Assembly: GCA_964419255.1 (NCBI GenBank)
Contig: CAYQOU010000018.1
Coordinates: 1 to 63,436, forward strand
Direction of reading: 5' to 3'
Source of the DNA: CAZPHU01 sp964419255
GTDB lineage: Bacteria; Fibrobacterota; Chitinivibrionia; Chitinivibrionales; CAYFVL01
Length of the DNA: 63,436 nt
The position numbers and the translations under genes were made by a program. Position 1 is the first letter of the stretch, and each line of letters opens with the position of its first letter. The notes beneath the pieces are model-generated. The model was not told the origin of the DNA, did no database searches, and was given only the letters and a program-made list of their open reading frames with translations. Positions 26,261-35,928 of the stretch are shown in pieces.

Positions 26261-26962
26261 ATGCTCCGGTTTATCGTTTATCATAATGACCAGCCAATTA
26301 AAACGTATGAAGTAGATGACCCGGTAATCACTATCGGACGCCTGCCGGAAAACACGATCTCAATCGCGAATATGGGTGTATCTCGAAGGCATGTGCGCAT
26401 TGAACGCGATGCCAACAGTAATTATGTGCTCTCGGATCTAAATTCCCTCAACGGTACATTCGTCAACGATAAGAAACTGAAACGGGCGACGTTGAACCAG
26501 GGTGACAGAATCGGCATCGGTAAGTATATCATAACCTGTGAATACCTCAACCACCAACCTGCTGCCGCCGACTACATTCAACAGAACCAGAATTTCACCT
26601 CTCCACCGATAGAACAACCTCCGCAGGGTTATCAAGATAAACAAACGGTATCGCAACCGGCCATATCCTCCTTGGCCGCTTCGGCAGTCATGATAGAAAC
26701 CGGTAAGCATGTGGTATATAAAATTGATAAACCACTGCTGTCCATCGGTAGTTCCGATGAAGACGATATTTTTGTATCGGGATTCATGATCGGAGAAAAT
26801 CATCTGTTTATCGAACAGAAGGATGATGGATTCTGGATACATTCGAAAAAGAAAATGGCCAAATTCAAGGTTAATGGGAAGAAAACGAATAAACATAAAC
26901 TGGAACACAAAGACCGACTCGAAATAGGAAACTCTACTTTTCGATTTATGGAAAACGGATAA
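26261..26962 (+). CDS. Protein with two FHA domains
   Basis: A 233-residue protein. The N-terminal FHA domain (about 20-90) is complete: TIGRLPENTISI, VSRRHVRI, DLNSLNGTFVND. FHA domains bind phosphothreonine. The second domain (about 145-230) keeps the fold (SIGSSDEDDIFVSG, KFKVNGKK) but lacks the S-RRH core, so it may not bind phosphate. It stops 3 bases before the phosphoesterase gene and is coupled to it. A link to the Ser/Thr kinase at 8388 is possible but they are 16 kb apart. Confidence 0.9.
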   Translation: MLRFIVYHNDQPIKTYEVDDPVITIGRLPENTISIANMGVSRRHVRIERDANSNYVLSDLNSLNGTFVNDKKLKRATLNQGDRIGIGKYIITCEYLNHQPAAADYIQQNQNFTSPPIEQPPQGYQDKQTVSQPAISSLAASAVMIETGKHVVYKIDKPLLSIGSSDEDDIFVSGFMIGENHLFIEQKDDGFWIHSKKKMAKFKVNGKKTNKHKLEHKDRLEIGNSTFRFMENG

Positions 26963-26965
26963 CGA

Positions 26966-27700
26966 ATGCGTATAGCCATAATCTCTGATATCCATGGAAA
27001 TATTGAAGCACTTGAAGCGGTATTTGAGGATTTGGAGAGCCAACAAATAGACGAAATAATCTGTCTGGGGGATATTGTAGGATACGGTCCTGCACCAAAC
27101 GAATGCATTGATCTGGTCAACCGAAAATGCCCCGTGGTACTGCTGGGCAATCACGATGCCGCCGCTATTGGCACCTTATCGACACAGCATTTTAATATCC
27201 ATGCCAAGATGGCCATTGACTGGACAACTGAGCATCTCTCTCAGCAGTCGCATACCTTTCTTGAGAAACTTCCATTGGTGAAAAAAACAACTACCTGCAC
27301 CTATGTGCATGCAACGCCGTATGAGCCGAAAATGTGGTACTATATCACATCACTTGAAGAAGCTGCATTTAATTTCCAGTTCTTTGATACACAACTGTGC
27401 TTTGTCGGTCACACCCATATACCCATAATGATCGTACTCAACGAAAAAAAAGAGCTTTATGTACATCAGGGGACCAGACTCAATTATGGTACTATGGACG
27501 GTTCTCGATTTCTGTTTAATGTGGGAAGTGTCGGCCAACCGCGGGATAAAAACCCTCAGTCCTGTTACAGCATTGTAGATTTGGCCCAAAGAGAGTTTTT
27601 CTATCGCCGCGTTTCATATGATATACAAAAAACACAGGCGCGGATGCGCAAGGCCAAATTGCCTGACTTCCTTGCCACCCGACTTCAGAATGGTCAATGA
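26966..27700 (+). CDS. Metallophosphoesterase (YfcE/calcineurin-like)
   Basis: A 244-residue calcineurin-like phosphoesterase. The metal ligands are visible: ISDIHGN (D8, H10), GDIVGYGP (GD motif), GNHD (about 69-72), and VGHTHIP near residue 150. It probably hydrolyses a phosphomono- or diester; the substrate is unknown. Its ATG follows 3 bases after the FHA gene stop. Confidence 0.92.
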   Translation: MRIAIISDIHGNIEALEAVFEDLESQQIDEIICLGDIVGYGPAPNECIDLVNRKCPVVLLGNHDAAAIGTLSTQHFNIHAKMAIDWTTEHLSQQSHTFLEKLPLVKKTTTCTYVHATPYEPKMWYYITSLEEAAFNFQFFDTQLCFVGHTHIPIMIVLNEKKELYVHQGTRLNYGTMDGSRFLFNVGSVGQPRDKNPQSCYSIVDLAQREFFYRRVSYDIQKTQARMRKAKLPDFLATRLQNGQ

Positions 27701-27721
27701 TCATTCCGGGCGCTCGCAAAA

Positions 27722-27750
27722 AAAAGCCACCCTCAGGTGGCTTTTTTTTT
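27722..27750 (+). terminator. Rho-independent terminator of the FHA-phosphoesterase operon
   Basis: Stem GCCACC / GGTGGC (27726-27741) with a CTCA loop and nine T residues. Also A-rich on the left side, so it may work in both directions. Confidence 0.9.
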
Positions 27751-27775
27751 ATAAACATGTCCGGACCAGGTCCGG

Positions 27776-27945
27776 TAACAACGAAGATTCAAGAAACAAA
27801 GCACTGTGTGACGAATAATACCATCCTGAATTGAGCGGTTCTTATAAGTTTAAGACGATAAAAAGGCGCATACACCTTCTTCTACCCTCTTCCAATCCCG
27901 CTGAAGCGGCGCGGGATAAGCAGGACAGGTGTCCGACAGTGGCTC
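27776..27945 (+). repeat. Composite of family II repeat with a family I half-copy inside
   Basis: The block begins GAAGATTCAAGAAACAAAGC and ends with the hairpin TCCCGCTGAAGCGGCGCGGGA and GGACAGGTGTC, as the family II copies at 48256-48410 and 43704-43836 do. Between them lies CCTGAATTGAGCGGTTCT (27824-27841), the left arm of family I. This looks like one element inserted in another or a mosaic. Confidence 0.6.
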
Positions 27946-27958
27946 AAAAAAACAGCTG

Positions 27959-29395
27959 TCACGTCTTAATCATTGAAGCCGGAATCTGGTCATAGGCTTC
28001 AGGCGGCAGGTGTAATGGATAATTTCCATCGAAACAAGCCGAACAAAAGGAATTCTTCGCATCAGGCACTACCGAAAGCATCCCTTCATTCGAAAGGTAT
28101 CCTAGTGAATCGACTTCCAGGTAGAAACGGATATCCTCTATCGAACCTCCTGCAGCGATCAGCTCCTGCCTGGTAGGCATATCGATGCCGTAAAAACAGG
28201 GACAGATGATCGGTGGAGAGGAAATACGCAGGTGAATTTCCTTCGGTTCGGCGGTTTTTATCAGACGAATGATTTTCTTCATAGTGGTTCCGCGGACTAT
28301 TGAATCATCGACAATTACCACACTTTTACCCTTTAAAACGCCTTTGACCGGATTGAATTTCACCTTAACCTTGAAATCGCGACCTGATTGGCCCGGCTGG
28401 ATAAAGGTTCGTCCGACATAATGATTTCTTATCAGACCGATATCAAACCTTATCCCCGATTCTTCCGAATACCCCAGAGCCGCGGTTGTCGCACTGTCAG
28501 GCACTCCCATCACGATATCTGCATAGGGGGCCGGGTGCTCACGGGCGAGTTGACGCCCAAGCTTGCGGCGAATCTTATCTACATTGTGCCCGAAGACAAA
28601 ACTATCGGGGCGGGAGAAATAGATAAATTCAAAAATGCATTGAGCCGACCGGGTTACCGATTCAAAGGTCGGTATTACAAAACTGGTCACACCATTGTGG
28701 TCGATACGAACCATTTCTCCCGGCTTTATCTCACGGACAGTTTCAGCGCCGACCAGGTCAAACGCACAACTTTCGGATGAAAGAAAATAGCTTTGGTCTG
28801 CTTTCCCCAGAAGAAGCGGTCGTACTCCACGAGGATCACGCGCCCCAAAGAGGGCATCTTTAGTCTGAAACAGAATCGAATAGGCGCCCTTCACTCGCGA
28901 TAAGGCATCCAGAATCATCGCGTCTAGCCCTTCATGCCTGGAGCGGGCAATCAGATGCATGACAACTTCCGTATCAGTTGTTGACATGAAGATGGAACCG
29001 TCAGCCTCCATCTCCTCTCGAAGCGCACCGGCATTTGTCAGGTTTCCATTATGTGATCCAGCAATCTGCCCCACTTTGCAATCCACCAGTATCGGCTGGG
29101 CATTTACCAAAGATGATGAGCCGGTAGTTGAATAACGATTGTGACCGATAGCGTGTGGTCCCTCAAGCCGTGAAAACGTTTCTTCCCGTTTAAAAACCTG
29201 ATTGACCAGCCCCATGCCCTTAAATACCGTCAATTTCTGGCCGTTTGATGCAACGATACCGGTACTCTCCTGCCCGCGATGTTGAAGAGCATATAAACCC
29301 AGATAGGTAAGCTGTGCTGCTTCTTTGTTATTATAAACGCCAAAAACTCCGCATGATTCATGCATATGTTCGTCGAAAAGAAACTCATTTTCCAT
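27959..29395 (-). CDS. purF: Amidophosphoribosyltransferase
   Basis: A 478-residue PurF, which makes 5-phosphoribosylamine from PRPP and glutamine, the first step of purine synthesis. A short propeptide precedes the catalytic Cys15 (HESCGVFGVY); the glutaminase domain keeps HNRYSTTG and SHNGNL. The PRPP-binding loop is VVIVDDSIVRGTTM. The CPFYGID-type cysteines near 400 (CPCFYGID) and CSACF near the end fit Fe-S-type PurF. The gene follows pyrG by 8 bases, an unusual pairing of purine and pyrimidine genes. Confidence 0.97.
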   Translation of the reverse strand: MENEFLFDEHMHESCGVFGVYNNKEAAQLTYLGLYALQHRGQESTGIVASNGQKLTVFKGMGLVNQVFKREETFSRLEGPHAIGHNRYSTTGSSSLVNAQPILVDCKVGQIAGSHNGNLTNAGALREEMEADGSIFMSTTDTEVVMHLIARSRHEGLDAMILDALSRVKGAYSILFQTKDALFGARDPRGVRPLLLGKADQSYFLSSESCAFDLVGAETVREIKPGEMVRIDHNGVTSFVIPTFESVTRSAQCIFEFIYFSRPDSFVFGHNVDKIRRKLGRQLAREHPAPYADIVMGVPDSATTAALGYSEESGIRFDIGLIRNHYVGRTFIQPGQSGRDFKVKVKFNPVKGVLKGKSVVIVDDSIVRGTTMKKIIRLIKTAEPKEIHLRISSPPIICPCFYGIDMPTRQELIAAGGSIEDIRFYLEVDSLGYLSNEGMLSVVPDAKNSFCSACFDGNYPLHLPPEAYDQIPASMIKT

Positions 29396-29403
29396 GGCAT
29401 ACT

Positions 29404-31020
29404 CTAACTTTCATCTCTCTCATTTTTGTAAGAAACACTCGCTTTGACAAAGCCTTTGAATAAAGGATGAGGCGAAACGGGACGTGATTTGAATTCTGGA
29501 TGAAACTGACAGCCAACAAACCAGGGGTGATCCTTCAGCTCAACGATTTCAACAAGCATTCCATCCGGTGATTTACCCGACAGGATCAACCCGGCTTCTT
29601 CAAATTGTATCCGGTAATCGTTATTAAATTCATACCTGTGACGATGACGTTCACTGATGTTTTCTTTTCCATATACATTACGTGCAAGGGTCCCTTTTTG
29701 TAAAACACAGGGGTAAGCCCCCAGACGCATGGTTCCCCCCAGGTTCATGATTTTTTTCTGCTCTTCCATCAGGTGGATAACTGCATCGGGAGTTTTTGGG
29801 TTGTTTTCGATACTGTCGGCCTCCTTGAGCCCCAGAATCGATCGGGCAATCTCGATCACCGCGGTTTGCATACCCAGACATATGCCAAAAAAAGGAATCT
29901 TCTTTTCACGGGCATACCGAATGGCTCCGATTTTTCCTTCCAGACCCCGGGAGCCAAATCCTCCAGGTACAAGGATTCCATCGATATCTCTCAGCACGCT
30001 TTCTGTCCCCTTCTCCTCGATCTCCTCCGCTCCGACGCTGTGAATGATCACCTTTGCCGAATTGTGCGCCCCCGCGTGATTGAGAGACTCATGTATAGAT
30101 TTATAGGCGTCCAGTAACTCGGAATACTTTCCCACAACGGCAATACTGATGGTGTGTTCAGCATTTATCACTCTCTCGATGTATTCACGCCAGGGTCTAA
30201 GATTTCTGCGCCCTGCCTTAACCCCAAGCGTGTCGACAATCACATGATCGAGATTCTGTTCTGCAAGTTCCAGCGGCACCTCATAGATGGTATTCTTAAC
30301 ATCAAAGGCCTCGATAACCGCCTCTTCATCCACATTGCAGAAAAGGCTGATTTTACGACGTACATCGGTGTCCAGATGCTTCTCGGTACGGCATATAAGG
30401 ATGTCGGGAATGATACCGATTTCGCGCAACCTTCCTACCGAGTGCTGAGTCGGCTTTGTTTTCACCTCTCCGGCTTTGCTCAGATAAGGAATCAACGTCA
30501 CGTGTACAAAGAGAACATTGCTGCGCCCTTCACTCTGCCTGAACTGCCGCAAAGCTTCCAAAAATGGAAGACTTTCTATGTCACCAACCGTTCCGCCAAT
30601 CTCGGCAATCACCACATCCACCTCAGGGGTCACTACCGAGCGTATGCCCTCACAAATCTCGGACGTTACATGCGGAACGACCTGTATAGTTGCACCCAGG
30701 TAATCGCCGTGACGTTCTTTTTTTATGATAGAATCATAGATACGTCCGGTGGTAAAATTGCAGTTACGATTAGTGGTCACACCGGTGAAACGCTCATAGT
30801 GCCCCAAATCAAGATCGGTCTCAGCGCCATCATCGGTCACATACACCTCTCCATGCTGGTAGGGATTCATTGTGCCGGGATCGACATTGAGATAGGGATC
30901 AAACTTCTGATGCACCACCCGAACTCCTCGTGATTTCAATAGCAACCCGATCGATGCTGCGGTAATTCCCTTGCCCAATGATGAAACTACGCCACCGGTG
31001 ATAAATATGTACTTGGCCAT
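29404..31020 (-). CDS. pyrG: CTP synthase
   Basis: A 538-residue CTP synthase that turns UTP and glutamine into CTP. The N-terminal amidoligase begins KYIFITGGVVSSLGKG with the P-loop; PYLNVDPGTMNPYQHGEV and GGTVGDIES follow. The C-terminal glutaminase has GICLGMQ (nucleophile Cys) and HPEFKSRP (catalytic His and Glu). Length and motifs are standard. It is cotranscribed with purF on the minus strand. Confidence 0.98.
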   Translation of the reverse strand: MAKYIFITGGVVSSLGKGITAASIGLLLKSRGVRVVHQKFDPYLNVDPGTMNPYQHGEVYVTDDGAETDLDLGHYERFTGVTTNRNCNFTTGRIYDSIIKKERHGDYLGATIQVVPHVTSEICEGIRSVVTPEVDVVIAEIGGTVGDIESLPFLEALRQFRQSEGRSNVLFVHVTLIPYLSKAGEVKTKPTQHSVGRLREIGIIPDILICRTEKHLDTDVRRKISLFCNVDEEAVIEAFDVKNTIYEVPLELAEQNLDHVIVDTLGVKAGRRNLRPWREYIERVINAEHTISIAVVGKYSELLDAYKSIHESLNHAGAHNSAKVIIHSVGAEEIEEKGTESVLRDIDGILVPGGFGSRGLEGKIGAIRYAREKKIPFFGICLGMQTAVIEIARSILGLKEADSIENNPKTPDAVIHLMEEQKKIMNLGGTMRLGAYPCVLQKGTLARNVYGKENISERHRHRYEFNNDYRIQFEEAGLILSGKSPDGMLVEIVELKDHPWFVGCQFHPEFKSRPVSPHPLFKGFVKASVSYKNERDES

Positions 31021-31094
31021 CTCAGTGCTCCGGTATTTTATATGTGGTTGAGTAAATTGATTGTCACTTTTTTGTCAGCTAATACATTGTACTG

Positions 31095-31126
31095 CAAAAA
31101 GCCCCGTGGCTTGAGCAGGGGGCCTT
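31095..31126 (-). terminator. Rho-independent terminator after carB
   Basis: On the minus strand a stem AAAAGGCCCC / GGGGCTTTTT with a 13-base loop ends in T. It lies 28 bases past the carB stop and separates carB from pyrG-purF. Confidence 0.75.
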
Positions 31127-31153
31127 TTTCATCATCGATCATACACCCTCACA

Positions 31154-34100
31154 CTAATCAAACAGGGCGCGGCGGGTGGTGTAGTCTCCTTCACCCCTGT
31201 TCTTTTCGGTTCCGGTTGCGCAGTACTCCTGGATAGACTTGACTGAAAATCCTGTATTGACCCGGGAGTCCATTCCGGCAATGGCTGCCTGAGCCCCCTC
31301 CATGGTCGTGATATACGGTATCGCCTGAGATACGGCGGCACTTCGAATCGGCTTCGAATCCATTAGCGCCTTGCGTCCGGCAGGCACATTAATGATGAGG
31401 TCGATATCATTGGCCTTGATTAAATCAACGATATCCGGCTTGCCCTCCCCGATCTTGGCCACCGTCTTTGCATTGACCCCGTTGCTTCGCAGCACCTTTG
31501 ATGTACCTTCGGATGCATAGATCTGAAAGCCCATATCCGCCAGTTTCTTCACCATGAAAATGATGTTTCTGCGCATGCTGTTACGTACGCTGATAAACAC
31601 CTTCCCACCCTGGGGGAGGTTGTTTCCCGCTGATTCCTGGCTTTTGGCATATGCCAGTCCCAGATCCTTGTCGATCCCCATCACCTCACCTGTAGATTTC
31701 ATCTCTGGACCAAGGACCGTATCTGCCCCGGGAAATTTGTTAAACGGCAGCACCGATTCCTTTACCGCAAAATAGTCCAGCTCCCGCTCCACAGCATCCG
31801 AAATGTCGGAAAGCGGCACACCGGTCATCACCTTCGCCGCAATTTTTGCCCACGGTACTCCGCTGGCTTTGCTGACGAATGGAACGGTTCGGCTGGCCCG
31901 CGGATTGACTTCCAGCACATATATGGTGTCTTCCTTGATAGCATACTGAATATTCAAAAGCCCCACCACCTGAAGCTCCTTAGCGATACTCATGGTGGTT
32001 TTGCGGATCTCCTCAACCAGTGTAGCGGAGAGAGTGTGGGGCGGAAGAACGCAGGCACTGTCTCCGGAATGTATTCCCGCAATTTCGATATGTTCCATGA
32101 TACCACAGACTTTCGTGTCTTTTCCATCGGACAGTGCATCTACGTCCACCTCGATAGCATCACTGACAAACTTATCGATCAGCACCGGGCGATTCTCTCC
32201 GACCCGGCGCGCCTCATCGACAAAACTCAACAGTTCCTCCCGGTCGTAGACAATACGCATGGCACGACCACCCAAAACAAACGACGGGCGAATCAGCACC
32301 GGGTATCCGATACGATCTGCTATCTCGGCTGCCTGCTCGGGACTGGAGGCCATGCCGTTTGGCGGCTGATGCAGCCCCAGTTTCTTTATCATGGCGGCAA
32401 ATTCGTCTCGATCTTCGGCCCGGTCGATCATGTCCACGGATGTACCGATAATCGGCGCTCCGGCCTCCACCAGTTTGCGCGCCAGATTCAGCGGCGTCTG
32501 ACCACCAAACTGAACGATCACACCGGCGGGCTTTTCCTTATCGATAATATTCATGACATCTTCGAAAGTCAGCGGCTCGAAATAGAGTTTGTCGGATGTA
32601 TCATAATCGGTACTCACCGTCTCCGGGTTGGAGTTGACCATGATCGACTCATACCCAAGCTCCTCCAGTGCAAATGAGGCCTGGCAGCAGCAGTAATCAA
32701 ACTCGATTCCCTGGCCAATTCTGTTCGGTCCTCCACCCAGGATGATTATCTTTCTTTGGTCGGAGACTTCCCCCTCATCCTCCACTTCATAGGTAGAGTA
32801 ATAGTACGGAGTGTAGGCTTCGAATTCCGCGGCGCAGGTGTCAACCAGTTTGTATGTTGCCCTGATACCCAGCTCTTTACGCAACGCTCTGAGGCTAATC
32901 TCATCGCTGCCGGTGAGTCTGGCGATCTGTATGTCGGAAAAACCCATCTGCTTGGCTTCCCGCAAGGTCTGCGTCTGCTCTTCCCTGGACGCATTTAGCA
33001 GCTTCGGGCTAATCTGTTTTTCGAAATCGACGATCTCTTTCATATTGTGGATGTACCACTGATCGATTCCGGTGATCTCATATAGACGCTGCGGGCTGAT
33101 GCCTTTGTCAAGCGCATGCCTGAGAAGAAAAATCCGATCCGAGCTAAGTCGTTCGAGCCTTTTTTCTATTTCTGCAGCCGACAGGTCGGAGAAAATATCG
33201 CTTTCAAAGCCCACGCGGCCGACTTCCAGACCGCGCATGCCTTTCTGCAGCGCCTCCTTGAATGTTCGACCGATCGCCATGGTTTCACCAACAGATTTCA
33301 TCTGTACACCCAGCCGGGCATCGGCTTCTGGAAACTTTTCGAAGGTAAAGCGGGGAATCTTTATAACACAGTAATCGATAGTCGGCTCAAAAGAAGCTGG
33401 TGTTTCTTTTGTAATATCGTTTCTGATCTCATCAAGTGAATAGCCTACAGCCAATTTGGCGGCAAACTTTGCAATCGGAAAACCGGTAGCCTTACTGGCA
33501 AGCGCGGAGCTCCGACTCACCCGCGGATTCATCTCAATCACAACCATCCGCCCGGTTTGCGGGTTGACCGCGAACTGAATGTTCGATCCGCCGGTTTCCA
33601 CCCCGATCTCCCTGATGATGGCGATCGAGGCATCCCGCATAGCCTGGTACTGACGATCGGTGAGAGTCTGCGCAGGAGCAACGGTTATGCTGTCACCGGT
33701 GTGCACTCCCATCGGATCCATGTTTTCGATCGAGCAGATTATCACCACATTATCGGCGTTATCGCGCATGATTTCGAGTTCATATTCTTTCCACCCGATG
33801 ATCGATTCTTCGAGAAGGATCTCGTTTATTCGGCTGAAATGCAGACCCGATTTGGCGATGCGCTCAAACTCTTCTTCGTTGTGAGCGATTCCACCACCGG
33901 TACCGCCAAGGGTAAAGCTGGGACGGACAATTATTGGAAACCCGAATCGTTCCACCACTTCCCAGGCCTCATCCATGTTATAGGCAAGCTCACTGTGCGG
34001 AACGTCCAGACCTATGCGGGTCATTGTTTCTTTAAATTCGCTTCTGTCCTCCGCCCGCTTGATCGCCTTCTGATCGGCTCCTATAAGCTCGACATTGTAT

Positions 34101-34429
34101 CGTTGCAAAACGCCGCGCTCGGCAAGCTCCATGGCCGTATTTAGTCCGGTCTGACCGCCCATTGTGGGAAGCAGCGCATCCGGACGCTCCCGTTCGATTA
34201 TCTTCTCGACGATATCGGGGGTAATCGGCTCGATATAGGTTTTGTGTGCAAGATTCGGATCGGTCATAATCGTAGCCGGATTCGAATTCACGAGGATAAC
34301 CTCATACCCCTCCTCTTTGAGTGCCTTACAGGCCTGGGTACCGGAGTAATCAAATTCACACGCTTGCCCGATGACGATCGGACCACTTCCAATGATCAGT
34401 ATTCGATGAATGTCTGTTCTTTTCGGCAT
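31154..34429 (-). CDS. carB: Carbamoyl-phosphate synthase, large subunit
   Basis: A 1091-residue subunit that makes carbamoyl phosphate for pyrimidines and arginine. It shows the two homologous halves: GSGPIVIGQACEFDYSG and GGGPNRIGQGIEFDYCC, and two ATP-grasp domains (IVRPSFTLGGTGGG; LIRPSFVLGGRAMR). The allosteric MGS domain follows (FISVRNSMRRN onwards). The frame extends 20 residues upstream to 34489, but MPKRTD at 34429 is the family's usual start. Glutamine-derived ammonia comes from the CarA protein encoded upstream. Confidence 0.97.
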   Translation of the reverse strand: MPKRTDIHRILIIGSGPIVIGQACEFDYSGTQACKALKEEGYEVILVNSNPATIMTDPNLAHKTYIEPITPDIVEKIIERERPDALLPTMGGQTGLNTAMELAERGVLQRYNVELIGADQKAIKRAEDRSEFKETMTRIGLDVPHSELAYNMDEAWEVVERFGFPIIVRPSFTLGGTGGGIAHNEEEFERIAKSGLHFSRINEILLEESIIGWKEYELEIMRDNADNVVIICSIENMDPMGVHTGDSITVAPAQTLTDRQYQAMRDASIAIIREIGVETGGSNIQFAVNPQTGRMVVIEMNPRVSRSSALASKATGFPIAKFAAKLAVGYSLDEIRNDITKETPASFEPTIDYCVIKIPRFTFEKFPEADARLGVQMKSVGETMAIGRTFKEALQKGMRGLEVGRVGFESDIFSDLSAAEIEKRLERLSSDRIFLLRHALDKGISPQRLYEITGIDQWYIHNMKEIVDFEKQISPKLLNASREEQTQTLREAKQMGFSDIQIARLTGSDEISLRALRKELGIRATYKLVDTCAAEFEAYTPYYYSTYEVEDEGEVSDQRKIIILGGGPNRIGQGIEFDYCCCQASFALEELGYESIMVNSNPETVSTDYDTSDKLYFEPLTFEDVMNIIDKEKPAGVIVQFGGQTPLNLARKLVEAGAPIIGTSVDMIDRAEDRDEFAAMIKKLGLHQPPNGMASSPEQAAEIADRIGYPVLIRPSFVLGGRAMRIVYDREELLSFVDEARRVGENRPVLIDKFVSDAIEVDVDALSDGKDTKVCGIMEHIEIAGIHSGDSACVLPPHTLSATLVEEIRKTTMSIAKELQVVGLLNIQYAIKEDTIYVLEVNPRASRTVPFVSKASGVPWAKIAAKVMTGVPLSDISDAVERELDYFAVKESVLPFNKFPGADTVLGPEMKSTGEVMGIDKDLGLAYAKSQESAGNNLPQGGKVFISVRNSMRRNIIFMVKKLADMGFQIYASEGTSKVLRSNGVNAKTVAKIGEGKPDIVDLIKANDIDLIINVPAGRKALMDSKPIRSAAVSQAIPYITTMEGAQAAIAGMDSRVNTGFSVKSIQEYCATGTEKNRGEGDYTTRRALFD

Positions 34430-34536
34430 ACTCGATTCTTTCTCTCTTTTTGTCTGTCTGTGTATAGTTTCTTCACAACCCGGCATCATGCCGGAAAACT
34501 TTAATGCTATGTTTTTCTTCTACACTTTTTGTCGTA

Positions 34537-34574
34537 ATAAAAAGAAAGCAGTCGATTTCAGGCGACTGCTTTTT
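34537..34574 (-). terminator. Terminator overlapping the 3' end of carA
   Basis: Minus-strand stem AGCAGTCG / CGACTGCT with an 8-base loop, then TTCTTTTT. The carA stop codon TGA lies in the loop, so the hairpin overlaps the coding end. It would cut transcripts between carA and carB, which are 128 bases apart. Confidence 0.75.
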
Positions 34575-35685
34575 TCTTGTTTTCCATCATCTCAATAAAG
34601 GAGGTGAACAAATATCCCGAATCATGCGGTCCGGGAGATGCTTCCGGGTGATACTGCACCGAAAAAATCATCTTCTCCATATCGGCTACCCCCTCGCAGG
34701 TATTATCATACAGATTCAGATGCGTCATTTCAATACCGAACTTCTTGAGGCTTTCAAGATCTCCGCAGAAACCGTGGTTCTGTGCGGTGATCTCTATCTC
34801 ACCGGTGCGCAGGTTGCGCACGGGATGGTTACCGCCGTGATGTCCGAATTTAAGCTTGTAGGTGGTTCCTCCCAGTGCGAGGGTTAGAAGCTGATGCCCC
34901 AGACAGATGCCAAAAAGCGGAACTTTCCCGATCAGCTCTTTAATATTATCGATAGCATAGGTCACCGCTGCGGGATCGCCGGGGCCGTTTGACAGAAATA
35001 CCCCGTCCGGGTTCATTGCAAGAACCTCCTTTGCCGGTGTCTGCGCCGGAACCACATCTATGATGCAGCCAAGGGAACGCAGGATGCGCAGGATATTGTA
35101 CTTTACCCCGAAGTCGTATGCCACAACCCTGAAACGCTCCTCCCCTTTATTCTGTCGTCCGGGGGTGCCATCGAAACGAAACGGCTTTTTACAGGTGACA
35201 TCCTTGACGATATCGACCCCCACCAGACCGACCCAGTCACGTGCCTTTGCCACAAGACTCTCGATCACCGGCTCTTCTTCCCCGGCGTAGAGCACAGCTT
35301 TCATTGCCCCGGCCAGCCTGATATGACGGGTCAAAGCCCGCGTGTCGATACTTTCGATACCGACAATGTCGTTTTTCTTCAGATACTCACCCAGTGTCGT
35401 CTGACTGGTGAAATTTGAGGGATACTTACAGGCCTCTTTTACCACAAAACCAGCCACCTGAATGCGATCAGATTCGATATCCTGCTCATTGACACCATAA
35501 TTTCCGATAAGCGGATAGGTCATGGTGACAATCTGTGAGGCGTAGGATGGATCGGTAAGTATCTCCTGATACCCTGCCATACTGGTATTAAACACCACCT
35601 CACCTAAAGATTCACCGGCTGCACCAAACGATTTGCCGGTGAAAACGGTGCCGTCCTCTAATACTACATATCCTTTCAAAAGCAT
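34558..35685 (-). CDS. carA: Carbamoyl-phosphate synthase, small (glutaminase) subunit
   Basis: A 375-residue CarA that frees ammonia from glutamine for CarB. The N-terminal CPSase domain begins GYVVLEDGTVFTGKSFG and has GYQEILTDPSYASQIV. The class I glutaminase has GICLGHQLL (nucleophile Cys) and QYHPEASPGPHD (catalytic His/Glu). GAGG stands just before the ATG. A terminator-like hairpin sits in its leader at 35756-35800. Confidence 0.97.
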   Translation of the reverse strand: MLLKGYVVLEDGTVFTGKSFGAAGESLGEVVFNTSMAGYQEILTDPSYASQIVTMTYPLIGNYGVNEQDIESDRIQVAGFVVKEACKYPSNFTSQTTLGEYLKKNDIVGIESIDTRALTRHIRLAGAMKAVLYAGEEEPVIESLVAKARDWVGLVGVDIVKDVTCKKPFRFDGTPGRQNKGEERFRVVAYDFGVKYNILRILRSLGCIIDVVPAQTPAKEVLAMNPDGVFLSNGPGDPAAVTYAIDNIKELIGKVPLFGICLGHQLLTLALGGTTYKLKFGHHGGNHPVRNLRTGEIEITAQNHGFCGDLESLKKFGIEMTHLNLYDNTCEGVADMEKMIFSVQYHPEASPGPHDSGYLFTSFIEMMENKKKAVA

Positions 35686-35755
35686 TCCTCTTTTCTCATC
35701 TTAGATTATTGTATCCCATCTAATGCCGCCTCCTGATGCACCGAGCCCCAGAGGC

Positions 35756-35800
35756 AAAAAAAAAGATACCTGCGGCTATCGAAGCTGCAGGTATCTTTTT
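35756..35800 (-). promoter_or_regulatory. Terminator-like hairpin in the carA leader, candidate attenuator
   Basis: A 12-bp stem GATACCTGCGGC / GCTGCAGGTATC (35765-35776 with 35784-35795, one G-T pair) has a 7-base loop. On the minus strand it is followed by nine U; on the plus strand by five. The gap is between divergent genes, so no upstream gene needs terminating from either side. It therefore looks like a leader attenuator of carA. No PyrR-type binding loop was recognised. Confidence 0.6.
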
Positions 35801-35898
35801 GTATACGATTTCAATCATGTATTTGTTCAAATATGTGGACATTCTGATAGATGTCCGAAAAAGGCGAGACTTAATAAAACCTTCTTTTATTATGGAAC

Positions 35899-35928
35899 AA
35901 AATAATGTTTTTAATAATTTGCCGTCAA
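35899..35928 (-). promoter_or_regulatory. Possible carA promoter
   Basis: On the minus strand a -35 box TTGACG is followed 18 bases later by TATTTT. If used, the transcript would run through the attenuator-like hairpin before carA. Moderate match only. Confidence 0.4.

Noticed and set aside
32036..34144. Long plus-strand frames (up to 213 codons) over carB
   Set aside because: Antisense shadows of a conserved gene with biased codon use.
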